A stretch of DNA of 64,000 nt, from positions 7,693,001 to 7,757,000 of the forward strand of contig OU015567.1 of NCBI GenBank assembly GCA_907165135.1, in the 5' to 3' direction. Positions 1 to 10,478 of this stretch are shown piece after piece. The position numbers and the translations under genes are program-made. The DNA comes from Oikopleura dioica (lineage: Eukaryota; Chordata; Appendicularia; Copelata; Oikopleuridae). The first letter of the stretch is position 1. Each line of letters begins with the position of its first letter. The notes under the pieces are model-generated. The model ran no database searches. It was given only the letters and a program-made list of their open reading frames with translations, and was not told the DNA's origin.

Positions 1-82
1 ATTACCTTCTTTAGTAAGTTTCATGATTTTTAATCAACAAAATTTTAAACAAGCAATTATCATATTTTCAATTTACGTTTCA

Positions 83-3000
83 TCAAAATATGAAACCACT
101 AACTGAATTCAGCGGGATGTCAACGTCATTCTCAATATTCGATCGGAGTGGCCCAGAGAAGGAAAGCATGATATTCAGAAAATAACTTCCAGTGAAAGTA
201 TCCATGGTCATGTGCGAAGCATCAGAAGTACCAATATTTCCAATTTTTTGGTTATTTGTAAGTTGGAAGGGATAATTCAACTGTTCCCGAATTTTGAAGT
301 CTTTGATCAGATAATTATCAAGGCAGGACGAGACAGGCGGGCCATCAAATCGCAGATAGTATTCTTTTCGAAGACTACCTTGAGTTTTATTGATCGAATA
401 AGTTTTGACATGAACTTCATTGAGGCGTACAACTATCTTCTGCCCTGGTACATCATGGTTGAGCTGTGTAATGATTTGGATCGAATTCCATTTATTCAAC
501 CTGAGATTGAGTTCTTCTACCAAATCATCGTCAAAAAGAATAACCAGCTTCTTGTCTGTTCCCAAAAGCTTTACTTTTATATGATTTGACCTAAGAGTGC
601 CAGCATACCAGTGAAAAATGACATAATTTGAACATAACATATCCTCTTCAGGAGCAAAAATTTGAAAGCGAAGGCGATTTCGAAAGCGTAAAAAGTTGTA
701 CTGCACGTTCAAATGAGAACCAAGGCTTTGAAGAGTCAGTTCATCATCTGGAGCTATAACTACGCCATCATCTTTGATGTACGATTGTATCCAAAAACCA
801 TCTTCTTTTTCAACATAGAGGTCACCGTTTCTTGTCATCAACTCGTAATCGAAAATCGTTTTGACGGAAAGTGATTCTTCTGAAAGGAAAATGGAGCTGG
901 CGCCTTCTATGTAATTGTTATAGTTGATCATTGTCTTATAAATCCAGCTTGATGGGGGAACCGATGGAATAACTGCTAGTTCTAGGGGAGAAATGGAGCT
1001 TCTCTCTGTATTGACTTTGCAACAGCCTTTGAACCAATTTACAGATTTGTCGGGACTAACATAAAACGACGGAGAAACACTTTTAGCGGTAAAATACTGC
1101 GTCTTTTCTTCTCGCCAATTTGTGGAATCTTGATTGTAATCCGCGCCCAGAGCATTCGTTATTACTTTAGGAGTTGATGATTTATCCGGCTTTAGAATTT
1201 GCAGTTCAAAATTTTGCGGGTCGAATCCTTCATATTCGAAAGCAACGAGGTCAAAGTCGACAGCTTTGTTGTGTTGCCAAGGCGGGTAGAATATAACATT
1301 GACTGGTGCTTGATCTAATAAACGTCGAGTAAATGTCTCAGAGCAGACTACATTCGACACTAAGATTTCATCCTTTTTGAAGCCGATTCGGTAAGTGATA
1401 TGTCCATTTTCCAGCATCAAAGTATCTATTCGAATCTGATATTCAGAATTAGCAGAAAATTGTGCATACTCCGTCTCACAAGAAGAAAATGAAGGATTTC
1501 CATCAATTATACCAAATTTGATAATCGGGAAATTCTCGTGCGAAAATTTGAAGTACAAAAGAAGATGATGAAGTAAGTCGATAACAACAAAGTCTTCTGA
1601 TTCGCAATTCTCGTAGTCAATGGAACTCATGCCATCGAAGTCACCAAAGTCATCGATTGAATGGCAAGGTACGACGTCCATGTTACTTATTATGACATTG
1701 ATAGAAAATAATCCAGTAAAATCGTGCAATAACCATCCTCCTGCAGGAAAATGAGACCCAGAATTGTGATACTCGTTTAAAACGTTAGCAATTCTTCCAG
1801 CTGTATTTTCTTTTGTGATGAATTTGTAGCGATTGTGTTCTTGCAAGGTTCAATTTGGTGTTGGTTTTTGAAAGCGATAAAAATTGTTCGAATGATAGTT
1901 TCAGTGACTTTAAAATCAAGAACCCGTTCCTATTATAGTGAAGTCTTTGATCCAGGACCTTTCAGATGGATTTTTGGTTGGAAAATTGACGTCGAACGGT
2001 TTTTTCGAGTAGTAAGCTGACTTTGGAGAAAGTTCAAAAACGTTGAATAGCTTCATCGGTGAGCTCGCCCATTCGTTTCCGGCCTCGTCTTTTCTGATGA
2101 CTTTGACGGTCAAAGAATGAGAATCTCGTTCTTCGTAAACTTCAAGTTCGATAAGATTCCATTTGTTTGCCGCGAGATTCTTTTGCCTGTAATCCCCGTT
2201 TTCATTTTTAACCACTATAGCTGAAGCTTTATCTTTGTATTTTACTTGCAAAAATGTTTCGCCTGACTCAGCAAATTTTATATTGAAGAAATAATTAGTC
2301 GATTCTCCCGGGCCCGAAAATGGAATCTGAATATAAATGATATTTTATACGATTATAGAGAGCTTGCTTACATTTTCATCGGGGTAGATTTGAAATCGGA
2401 CTCGAAATGAAGCCGGAAATAAATCGATTTGCGTATCATAAGAGCTCATTAACGATTGTGTTCGGACAGGGCCAGAAATAATTGTATGCTCAGGGTTAAG
2501 ATAAGCTTTTCTGAAGTATCCGTCTTCTCCCAAAGATACTTCAATTTGAGATCTAACGGAACCAATGCTCTCTGAATGAATCAAGTCTAAGTTCGTGTAT
2601 TCTTCAGAAGCTAGAGATTCGATATCTTCTCCATAGTTGTGAGCCAGATTGATAATGGAAGTGTAAGTCCAGGCGCGTGGCTCTACTGATGGTATTTTGT
2701 CAAATTGATGAGGACTTATTGTTGTTCGAGGTGAGGTTGGATCAGCATCGCATGGAAGAAGAGTATGAACGCCAGTAGAGTCACACACAGCTCCGTAAGG
2801 ACAATCAAAGCATTGACCTTCGACAATATATTTGTCGGGAGAGGCACATGTCTCTTCAACTTTCATTTCTGGGCAGTACTCTTTTCGGCAAACAACTTGA
2901 AGAATATCTGCAGAATCTGCCATTTGAATCGTTTCTGTTGTAAGTAGAATCTTGGCGTACTTTTTCACATCCGAATACTGCTCACCATCTACCCAAGGGT

Positions 3001-3741
3001 ATTCATTCCAACCTACGAAATTGGTATAGCTTTCGTCTGGATTTTTAAACACTCCCGAGGTATCCAAGGCTGTCAGACCTGTCCAAGCATCAAGGAACCC
3101 ATAAGAAAGGTATTTTTCAAACTCTTCTTCAGTTTTGAAATACGCAAGCTCCATTCCATCTGCTTCGCATTCTTCGACTCCCGAAGAATAAGGACCGGGA
3201 ATACCAAGATCCGTGAAATGAACACAATCAATTGGAGGTGCGCTTGGAGTGCACTCATAGATCCGACAATACAGGTCGCCATCAACGGTTGATGAACTAC
3301 AGTCTTCACTGTTCGTGACGAGAAGCTCTCCATCTTCCTCGATTAAACGAGCGCACTGGTTACCATCGTCGAATAAATCAATTGTGACGTTAGTAAATCG
3401 AGCGATATCACTAAATGATCCGTCGGGATTCCACCAGTTGTAATCTTTGAGAGTCAATCCAAGCCAGCCAACGGAGTTTTCAGTAGTCTTTCATTCTGGT
3501 TAAATAAGTATTCTTATCTCGTCAAAACAGTGCATTTGCTAGCCATGTCCTGAAGGTATTTCTCGAGCTCCTCGTTCGAACTAAAAAACGGAAGTGTCCC
3601 TTGCCTACTAGCACAAGAATCAGCCGCACTTGCATAAGAAATACCCACTCCATTTGAAATTGTTTTCACAAAGTTAACACACTCAATGCCTTGTGCTTTT
3701 ATCACTGGTAGAAAAAGAAATATAAATAGTCTCTCCACCAT
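83..3741 (-). CDS. Secreted C-type-lectin-like protein with repeated C-terminal modules
   Basis: Multi-exon minus-strand gene; main coding blocks lie at about 3741-3540, 3475-2350, 2250-1930 and 1850-83. It opens with a hydrophobic signal peptide (MVERLFIFLFLPVIKAQG). Two C-type-lectin-like domains follow: the first has a WLGLTLKDYNWW stretch and paired cysteines, the second a WTGLTALD...FVGWNEYPW core. After a short Cys-rich linker (CFDCPYGAVC) come two related modules of roughly 250 residues, with matching landmarks PSVEPRAWTY/PSVPPSSWIY, RVRFQIYP/RLRFQIFA, NKWN and IKDF. These look like LamG/concanavalin-type beta-sandwiches, but that is inference. An extracellular or house-matrix carbohydrate-binding role is plausible. 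The start lies 415 bp from the divergent bHLH gene. Some splice sites are approximate. Confidence 0.75.
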
Positions 3742-3910
3742 TATTACGACGAATGAACTTTACTTTAGACAAAATAAGCTTGGATGTCATTTATGAATAT
3801 TTGATGAATATATTCATGGATTCTGACGGAAGCATCTTCGCGAATTTTCGCCCTCGAACTCTATTCATTATATTATATTTCGTTACGAATGTCTTCTTTA
3901 TCATCAAATC

Positions 3911-4083
3911 TTAGGTGCACTTGCTAAGACAGCTGCAGATCATAAGGTGCATTAATTAGTTGTCTCTGATGATCCGAGCGCAGACTAGCAGCTGGTAAGG
4001 TGCACCAACGGACACCTTGAGCTTTCATCATAATTTCATCTACAAGGTGCACTTGGCGCCATTGAGTACAGGTTCCATATAAA
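3911..4083 (+). promoter_or_regulatory. bHLH gene promoter: AAGGTGCA repeats, two E-boxes, TATA box
   Basis: Four copies of an (A)AGGTGCA(C) motif lie at 3913-3920, 3944-3951, 3997-4005 and 4044-4052, all in one orientation. Two CAGCTG E-boxes sit between them (3930-3935 and 3989-3994). TATAAA at 4078-4083 lies 73 bp before the ATG. The arrangement is kept in the duplicate, though the outermost repeat there has a base change (AGGTGGAC). AGGTG is the half-site of Snail/ZEB-type E-boxes, and CAGCTG suits bHLH dimers, so auto- or cross-regulation is possible (inference). Confidence 0.65.
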
Positions 4084-4155
4084 CAGACAGTTGAGAGCAA
4101 ACGATCATCAAATCAAAATCAAAGCACTAATCAACAACAAAAACCAAGAATCACC

Positions 4156-4698
4156 ATGACAGGCAAAATCCTCTTCACCAAGTCAGGCAAACGCAAGCAA
4201 TACCGATCTCCAGAAGCCATTCTCCGTCGAAACGACCAAGAACGCGCCCGTCAAAAAGAAATGAACGAAGCTTTCGACGCTCTCCGCAAAGTCATTCCAA
4301 ACGGCGAGTGGAAAGGAAAGAAAAAGTCCAAATGCGAAACTCTTCAAGGAGCGATCGAGCACATTGAAAATCTTCTCGAACTTCTTGCAACTCCTGGACC
4401 AACTGTTTACGATCAGAACTGTGCAAACTACTACTCTTCGCCAACTTCGTCCTTGGATCAGAGTGGCTATTCCTACGGCTCTTCCGGCTACGGTTCGCCT
4501 AATTCATCATTGACTCAAGACCAAAATTGTTTCCCGCAAATGCCTCATCTTCAGACAGCAAGCCCAGAATACCAGTATTTCGAGCAATACCCTGATCTCT
4601 CCAACGCCCTTTCGTGCTTTCCTTTCATCCCGACTGAAGAAGACACTCCTTTGCCGCCTCTAGTTTCTTCATCTTCTGCCCGTTACTCTCCCTATTAA
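4156..4698 (+). CDS. bHLH transcription factor, copy 1 (class A)
   Basis: Single-exon gene of 180 aa with a CACCATG start context. The bHLH domain lies at about residues 18-75: basic region RRNDQERARQ, helix 1 with NEAFDALRKVIP, a loop rich in glycine and lysine, and helix 2 KCETLQGAIEHIENLLELL. The loop/helix-2 part (PNG...KKKSK.ETL) is closest to achaete-scute proteins, while helix 1 resembles the Twist/atonal set, so only class A is safe. The C-terminal half is Ser/Tyr/Pro/Gln-rich and ends ARYSPY, a likely activation domain. It differs from the copy at 42556-43098 by four residues. Expected nuclear, E-box binding as a dimer. Confidence 0.9.
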   Translation: MTGKILFTKSGKRKQYRSPEAILRRNDQERARQKEMNEAFDALRKVIPNGEWKGKKKSKCETLQGAIEHIENLLELLATPGPTVYDQNCANYYSSPTSSLDQSGYSYGSSGYGSPNSSLTQDQNCFPQMPHLQTASPEYQYFEQYPDLSNALSCFPFIPTEEDTPLPPLVSSSSARYSPY

Positions 4699-5035
4699 AA
4701 ATGCACCCCATGTATATATCAAAAATAAAAAAAAGACTAACTACCGACTAATAAACCGCCCGTTAGAAATTATCCGTCCTTTGAGTTACTAAAGCGCCCT
4801 CTATCGACCAGAAAAAATGTTTTTTTCTCGGCGACAAACCTCCATCGCGCGTGATTGGCCGTCAACGGAGAAAGCTGCTAAAGGAAATCGCCAAAGCGCG
4901 CAAAAACGCGCTCGCGCCGCTTTTTCTCTTTTTATTTTTCTGAGTTTGAGTTTTGCACATTTTCTGTTTGCCAAGCTCTGCCTCACTCAATCATTCGATT
5001 CTTTACGAACATGCTCCGGTAGAGAATAAACCGAA

Positions 5036-8000
5036 ATGGCAAAAATAGAAGCCGAGCTAGAATCGGTGAAGAGCCATCTGGCGCTTCTTAGGGGCGAGTT
5101 CTCAAAGTGCCAAAAGAGAAATTTGGAGCTAGAATCGCAAATAACCGCCCGTGGAGGAACCGTCAATCAGTTCAATCTACCTGCAAGGTACTCCCAATTC
5201 TCCAACTTCAACTAATCTTACAAAATCAAGTCTATCAAAACAAGCCCAATCCCTCTTCAAAAATGCTGCCTTATCAGACATCGAGCTTCAAATCTCCGAA
5301 AAAGAAACCTTCAGTGCTCATAGATTTCTTCTCGCTGCAAGATCCGATGTTTGGTCTCCAGGAACTCTTCAAAATACGAATTCTCTTGATCTTTCGAAAT
5401 ATTCTCAAAAGGAAAAGTTGCGATTTTATTTTTCTTGCAAGTCAAATCTAAATAATATCTGTTTTCTCAACTTTAAAAGTGCAATATGGCGATGCTAAAC
5501 TGGCTCTACACAGATCTCGTCCCTCAACTGGAAGAAAATCACGTGATAGAACTTATGCATATGGCGAAAGAATTCCAGCTAATCGACCTTTCCCGCAGAA
5601 CAGAAGATGCTCTCAAGCCGATGGTAACGAGGCACAATTGCGTCAAGTTCTATCAGCTGGCGGAGGAAATCGAGTCTAAAAGCCTCATCGATTACACTGG
5701 CGAAATCGTCAGTCAACACTGGGAACAACTCGGCGCGAAAGAACTAGCCGCAGTGAAAGCTCCTCTCCTTTACGAAATGCTGAAGAGAAAGTCCAACGAT
5801 CCTCTTCATCGAGCTATACGAGCAGAAAGAGAAGACGTGGTGTTCCTCTATCTGATTGAATTCGACAGCCAAACTTCTCAAAAACTCAACGAAGCAAACG
5901 ACGCCGGGCTCTTTCCTTTGGACATAGCAATAGCAGCGCAGAATGAGTCGCTGGCGAAAGTGTTGACTTCTCACAATGCGAACATAAACAGGAAAGACAA
6001 ACAAGGGTCCACCCTCGTCCAGCGTTATATCAGCGAGTCGAACAAATGGGCTGTGGAATTTCTTCTCGACGCTGGCGCGCGACTTGACCTTGTGGATAAT
6101 AAAAACGAAAGCGTGCTGCATTACCTAGCGAAAAAGTAAGCCTTGGCGACTTGAAATCGACGACGGAGAAGATTCTCATCAGCTCAAATGTCAATTGCCA
6201 GAATGAAAATGGCGAAACGGCGCTCCATCAAGCAATAGAAACGAACAACCTAGATCTGATTTCCCTTTTGCTTTCGCAGAATCCGAATTTGGAACTTGTC
6301 GATGATCAGCAACGAACTGTTTTGCTCAAAGCTCTTGAATCGAAGAACGCGTCTAAATTGGCAAAGATCTTGATCGAAGCTGGTGCCGATTCTACTGCGG
6401 CGAATCCGGAGGGTGATTCTATCGTGCAAGTTTTAATCAAAGCGAAGAAATTCAAACAGGCAGAGATTCTCATACAATCGGGCGATCCTGACTTGGAACA
6501 TGCAAATAACGCTGGCGAGGCGGTTATCCATACAGTTTTACTTGAAGATAATGCCAAATTGGTTGATATTCTAGTGGAAAACAGGGTCAATGTGAATTCG
6601 ATTATGCCAGATCGTGAGATGAAAGGGCAAATCATCGGCGGCAGCGCGCTACATTTGAGTCTACAGATGGAGAGCGAGAAAAACACGAAGCTCATTCTAA
6701 ATAAAATGAAGGAAGATCAACTCAAAATTGAAGGGGATAACAGTTCACGATCTGCACTTGACCAGTGTCTGAAAAACCAATGGACGGACAAGGCCGAAAC
6801 TCTTCTTGAACTTGGAGCAGACGTAGATCAAATCCTGGGTGGAAATCCAATTCTGATAAATGCTTTAAATTCAAGTGCCGAGAAGTCTGCGCTTTTCCTC
6901 CTTGGCAACGGGGCTGATCCAAATCTCGCGTCATCTCTTAACGAGACTCCATTAGAGTTAGCGGTGAAAAATTCTCTTGGCCAGGCAGTTTGTACTCTTT
7001 GCATCAACGGCGCTGATAAAGAGAAGCCGGATGTCAATGGAAATGTCCCTCTTTGGAATGCTATCAATATGGAGTTATTCGACATTGCCGAGACACTCGT
7101 TCACCAAGGAGCCGATGTGAACAGCTGGTCAAAAACGGCAAATGGGGCGGTAGAATGGACACTTCTACACAGGACGCTAGAAATTGGCAACGAAATGGGA
7201 GCCAGTTTTCTGATCAACAACCGTGCGGATATCGACGTCTCGCCCAAAGTTGATAAAGACTTGTTGAATGAGTTCGAATTGACGCAAAAGGGAGACGAAG
7301 AAGAAATCGAAAAACCTTCTGAAGCATCATCTTTTGGCGACAGACCAAAGACACTAGAAGAAATCTTAAAAGGAGCTGGAGGAAATTCGAAGAAAAAGAA
7401 GAAGGAGAAATCGCCAAATCCATTCGGGGACGATTCAGATTCGGATGACGATAATCCTTTTGGCAAGGACTCTGATGATGACGAAAGTGAATCGAATCCA
7501 TTTGGATCGAGCACGAGGAGTTCCAAGAGGAGTTTTTCCTCGACAATTTCAAAGGAAAGGTGCTTTATAAATTATAAATTATGATATTGAAAATCTTTGA
7601 AATTTGTGTAACTAAAAATGTTATCAAGGTTTTCCAAAAGAAAGCATCTCCAAGGCATCGTCTCGCGGCGGAATCGTCCAAAAACCACCTCAGAAGAAAT
7701 ACCAATTCCCTCTTCACACCGTGGCCAGCCGCGGCTACTACATCGTCCTGAATGCGTTACTCGATAGAAATGTCGATTTGAATAAAGCTGATTCTGATGG
7801 AAACACTGCCATGCACTTGTCGATTATTTATGAGCATAAGGATGTGACAGAAATGCTGATCGACCATCGGAACATTAATTTGCGCCTTCAAAATAACGAT
7901 GGATTGACGCCTTTTGCCACGGCGCTCAGGGTCAAGAACACGAAAGCAGCTGAGAGGTAAAACGTGTTGTACGGGTTTTGCTGAATCGCGATCTTGTTCA

Positions 8001-9161
8001 GAATTTTGGACAAAGAACCAACGACTGCGGAGCAATACGATCGCCTCGGTCGAAACTTCCTGCATCTCGCCATTAACGAAAAAGACACCGAGAGCGTCCT
8101 TTTCCTTATCCAAGTTCGCGTGGACGTGAATTCCAGGACGAAAGATGGCGACGAGGCAACTCCTCTTCATCTTGCGGTGAAAATTGGGGACGACTTTATC
8201 GTCCGAAATTTGACTTTGGCCGGAGCCGAAGTCGATGCGGTCGACAAAATGAGCCAGACGGCGTTGCATTATGCGGCTGAGCGCGACTTGGCCGAGATAA
8301 CCAGGATTTTGCTTCAAAATGGATGGAAACCCGATCTCCTCGACGAAGGTAAGAAATTCTGACCATACCGAGGATTAATCGTTTTCAGAGGGCAATAACG
8401 CGCTTCATCTCGCAGCGAAGCACGACGCTTCACAAGTCACTCAGGTTCTACTCTCTGAGTCGTCCGTCGATCCAAAAGCTCCCAACTCAAAAGGAAAATG
8501 TTTCCTTCATCTTGTCGCTTTCCACGGAGAAGACAACGCCGTTCAGCAGATGAGTATTCTCCAAGAATATTGGTGAGGCAAAATTTTCGAAAATATAAAC
8601 TGATCAAACATGCGTCTCTAGCCCTGATTACCCGATAAACGAACAAGATCTCGATGGAAACACGCCTCTACTGATTGCTTACATGAACGGACAAGCAGCT
8701 CTATGCGTTGCGCTAGCCAAAGCTGGATCGGTTCTTGCAAAACCAAATAGCGAAGGAATAACAATATTCAATTTGGAAGTCGCTACTAAAAGGTGTCTGT
8801 TTTTGTTCGCTAAATATATAAATACGTGTGACATGTGTAACTTGAAGTTCAGGTTGCTCAATCGAGTTTTGGACCAGGTGGAGAAAGAGCCGCCATGGGT
8901 AGAAACTGATAGATGCCAAATTACTGACGAAAAATTCTCGATGCGACTCCGGAAACATCATTGCAGGCATTGTGGAAGCTGCGTTTGTGAAAAGGTACTG
9001 ACCTAGGGAATGAAAAATGGTTTATTTGATGCTTATAGGTATCGAAAAACCGTCTCCAAATCGCGAAATTCGGTTCTGGCGAGAAATCCATGCGCGTTTG
9101 CGATATTTGCTACGATGTTCTGACACTCAAAGACGCCGTGAAATCAGGCTACGCTCTTTGA
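5036..9161 (+). CDS. ANKFY1: Rabankyrin-5 / ankyrin repeat and FYVE domain protein 1
   Basis: Ten exons (5036-5187, 5231-5411, 5480-6135, 6183-7559, 7645-7956, 8002-8348, 8389-8572, 8622-8792, 8853-8994, 9039-9161) sum to 1,215 codons, close to the roughly 1,170 aa of vertebrate ANKFY1. Domains in order: N-terminal coiled coil, BTB domain (FSAHRFLLAARSDVWS...MAMLNWLYTD), about twenty ankyrin repeats, an acidic Lys/Asp-rich insert near 7380-7520, further ankyrin repeats, and a C-terminal FYVE finger (RKHHCRHCG...RVCDICYDVLTL). The family acts as a Rab5 effector on early endosomes and macropinosomes, binding PI3P through FYVE. Oddities: intron 2 (5412-5479) fits only as GA-AG, and two FYVE zinc ligands are missing. 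A poly(A) signal AATAAA follows near 9332. Orthology is very clear. Confidence 0.95.
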
Positions 9162-10478
9162 AACTTGAAAACTGCTTCAGCTTCTTATTACTTCGTAAAC
9201 TTATGTTTTTTTCTACTTCTGTGCCCAGACGATTGTTCATCCCATCAAACTACTCATCCGTTCAACTGTTCATTGCCATTGATACCTCCGCTCATTTCTG
9301 TACTAGAATCCAATAATTGCTAAACATGATTTAATAAAGCATAATTTAAATTGAAACGCCTCCTTGATCCGGCCCAGAGTCTCTCTGACTGGATTTATGA
9401 AGACAAATGAGTGAATATTGATATGCTTTGGAAAAATAAGGAAATAGGCCTCTCTGTACTCTAGTTTAAAATTGATGATTTGCGGTTTTCCGCGTTCCAG
9501 CGAAAACAGAGATTAGTTTAAAGAATTTCTAGCCAGAGACAATGCGACGTATCCGTGAGTGATCCTGCATCTCAGATGCATTTTTGATTGCATTCTTTCT
9601 GATTCGCGAAATACTTTATTATTCTTGCGTTAATTTCGCTGAAGTATTCTGCTCGTTTCCTATGGAAACTTGATATTGAAACGTTAATAAGAGGTCTGTC
9701 ACTTACAGACTGATAGGTTAAAGATATCTGATCAAGTTTAATTAATTATATTATGACAAAGGAATTCGAAAAATATATAAAAACTGGCAAGAAGAGCAGT
9801 TAAATAGCATATCTTGCGATGATTAGAGAAAAAAACGAAATCCTATAATGCAAAAAATAGCAGTAACCTCATTTTTATGCCCTTATTCAGAAGGATAAGG
9901 TTCTATAAAAAGGAAGACTTAGGTTGTACATTCTATAATGAACCTTGCATGAGAAATAAAGATTTCCAGTCGTGTTTTCACACATCGTGGTAAGTAAAGG
10001 TTTTACTATAAAACAACCTAGTTGACACTAGAATTCACTTTAGAATTAACATTGTTAATGATAATTAAACCCTAATTGGATATTTAATATTCTATGAGTT
10101 TTGATAAGAACATTCTAACAAAGCATATCTGAAGTACTTTAATTCATTCATACAAAGGGGTGCATTCTGATTCTCCCACAAGATGGTGCGCGGCGCGTTC
10201 AATCTTGGCATTAGTTCATAACGAGCATGAAAACATATTGCGCGAGGATAGAGTTGAGCCCCAAGCGTTCTCTTCAAGTCAGTCAATAATCGGCTAGCAA
10301 ATGCAAAAATAATCTCATCGATAAACGAGATCGCCTTTTTCATTTTATCATATTGCTTTTTCTGAGACGCCAGTGGACAAAAGAAAATGAGAACACGCGG
10401 CGCGAATAAATGAAGAATTAAGGGTACCAGAGACGAATAAATGCTCAGAGAGTTGTAGTCAAGAAGGACGGGAAGAAT
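9162..10478. other. Intergenic, no gene seen
   Basis: ANKFY1 3' UTR with an AATAAA signal near 9332, then AT-rich sequence up to the potassium channel start. Open frames here are short and lack plausible protein composition. The last few hundred bases presumably hold the channel promoter, but I recognise no specific element. Confidence 0.5.

Larger units (their letters stand above)
3885..4738 (+). repeat. Inverted-duplication unit, copy 1 (bHLH gene with promoter)
   Basis: About 850 bp that recurs in reverse complement at 42516-43382. Similarity starts near TTCGTTACGAAT, spans about 270 bp of promoter, the complete single-exon CDS and about 40 bp of 3' sequence (ATGTATATATCAAAAATAAA), then stops on both sides. 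Scattered single-base differences in coding and non-coding parts indicate a recent segmental copy or ongoing gene conversion. Confidence 0.95.

Noticed and set aside
6122-6182. Apparent one-base frameshift in ANKFY1 after YLAKK
   Set aside because: A canonical 47-bp intron (GTAAG at 6136, AG at 6182) joins the frames exactly; no indel is needed.
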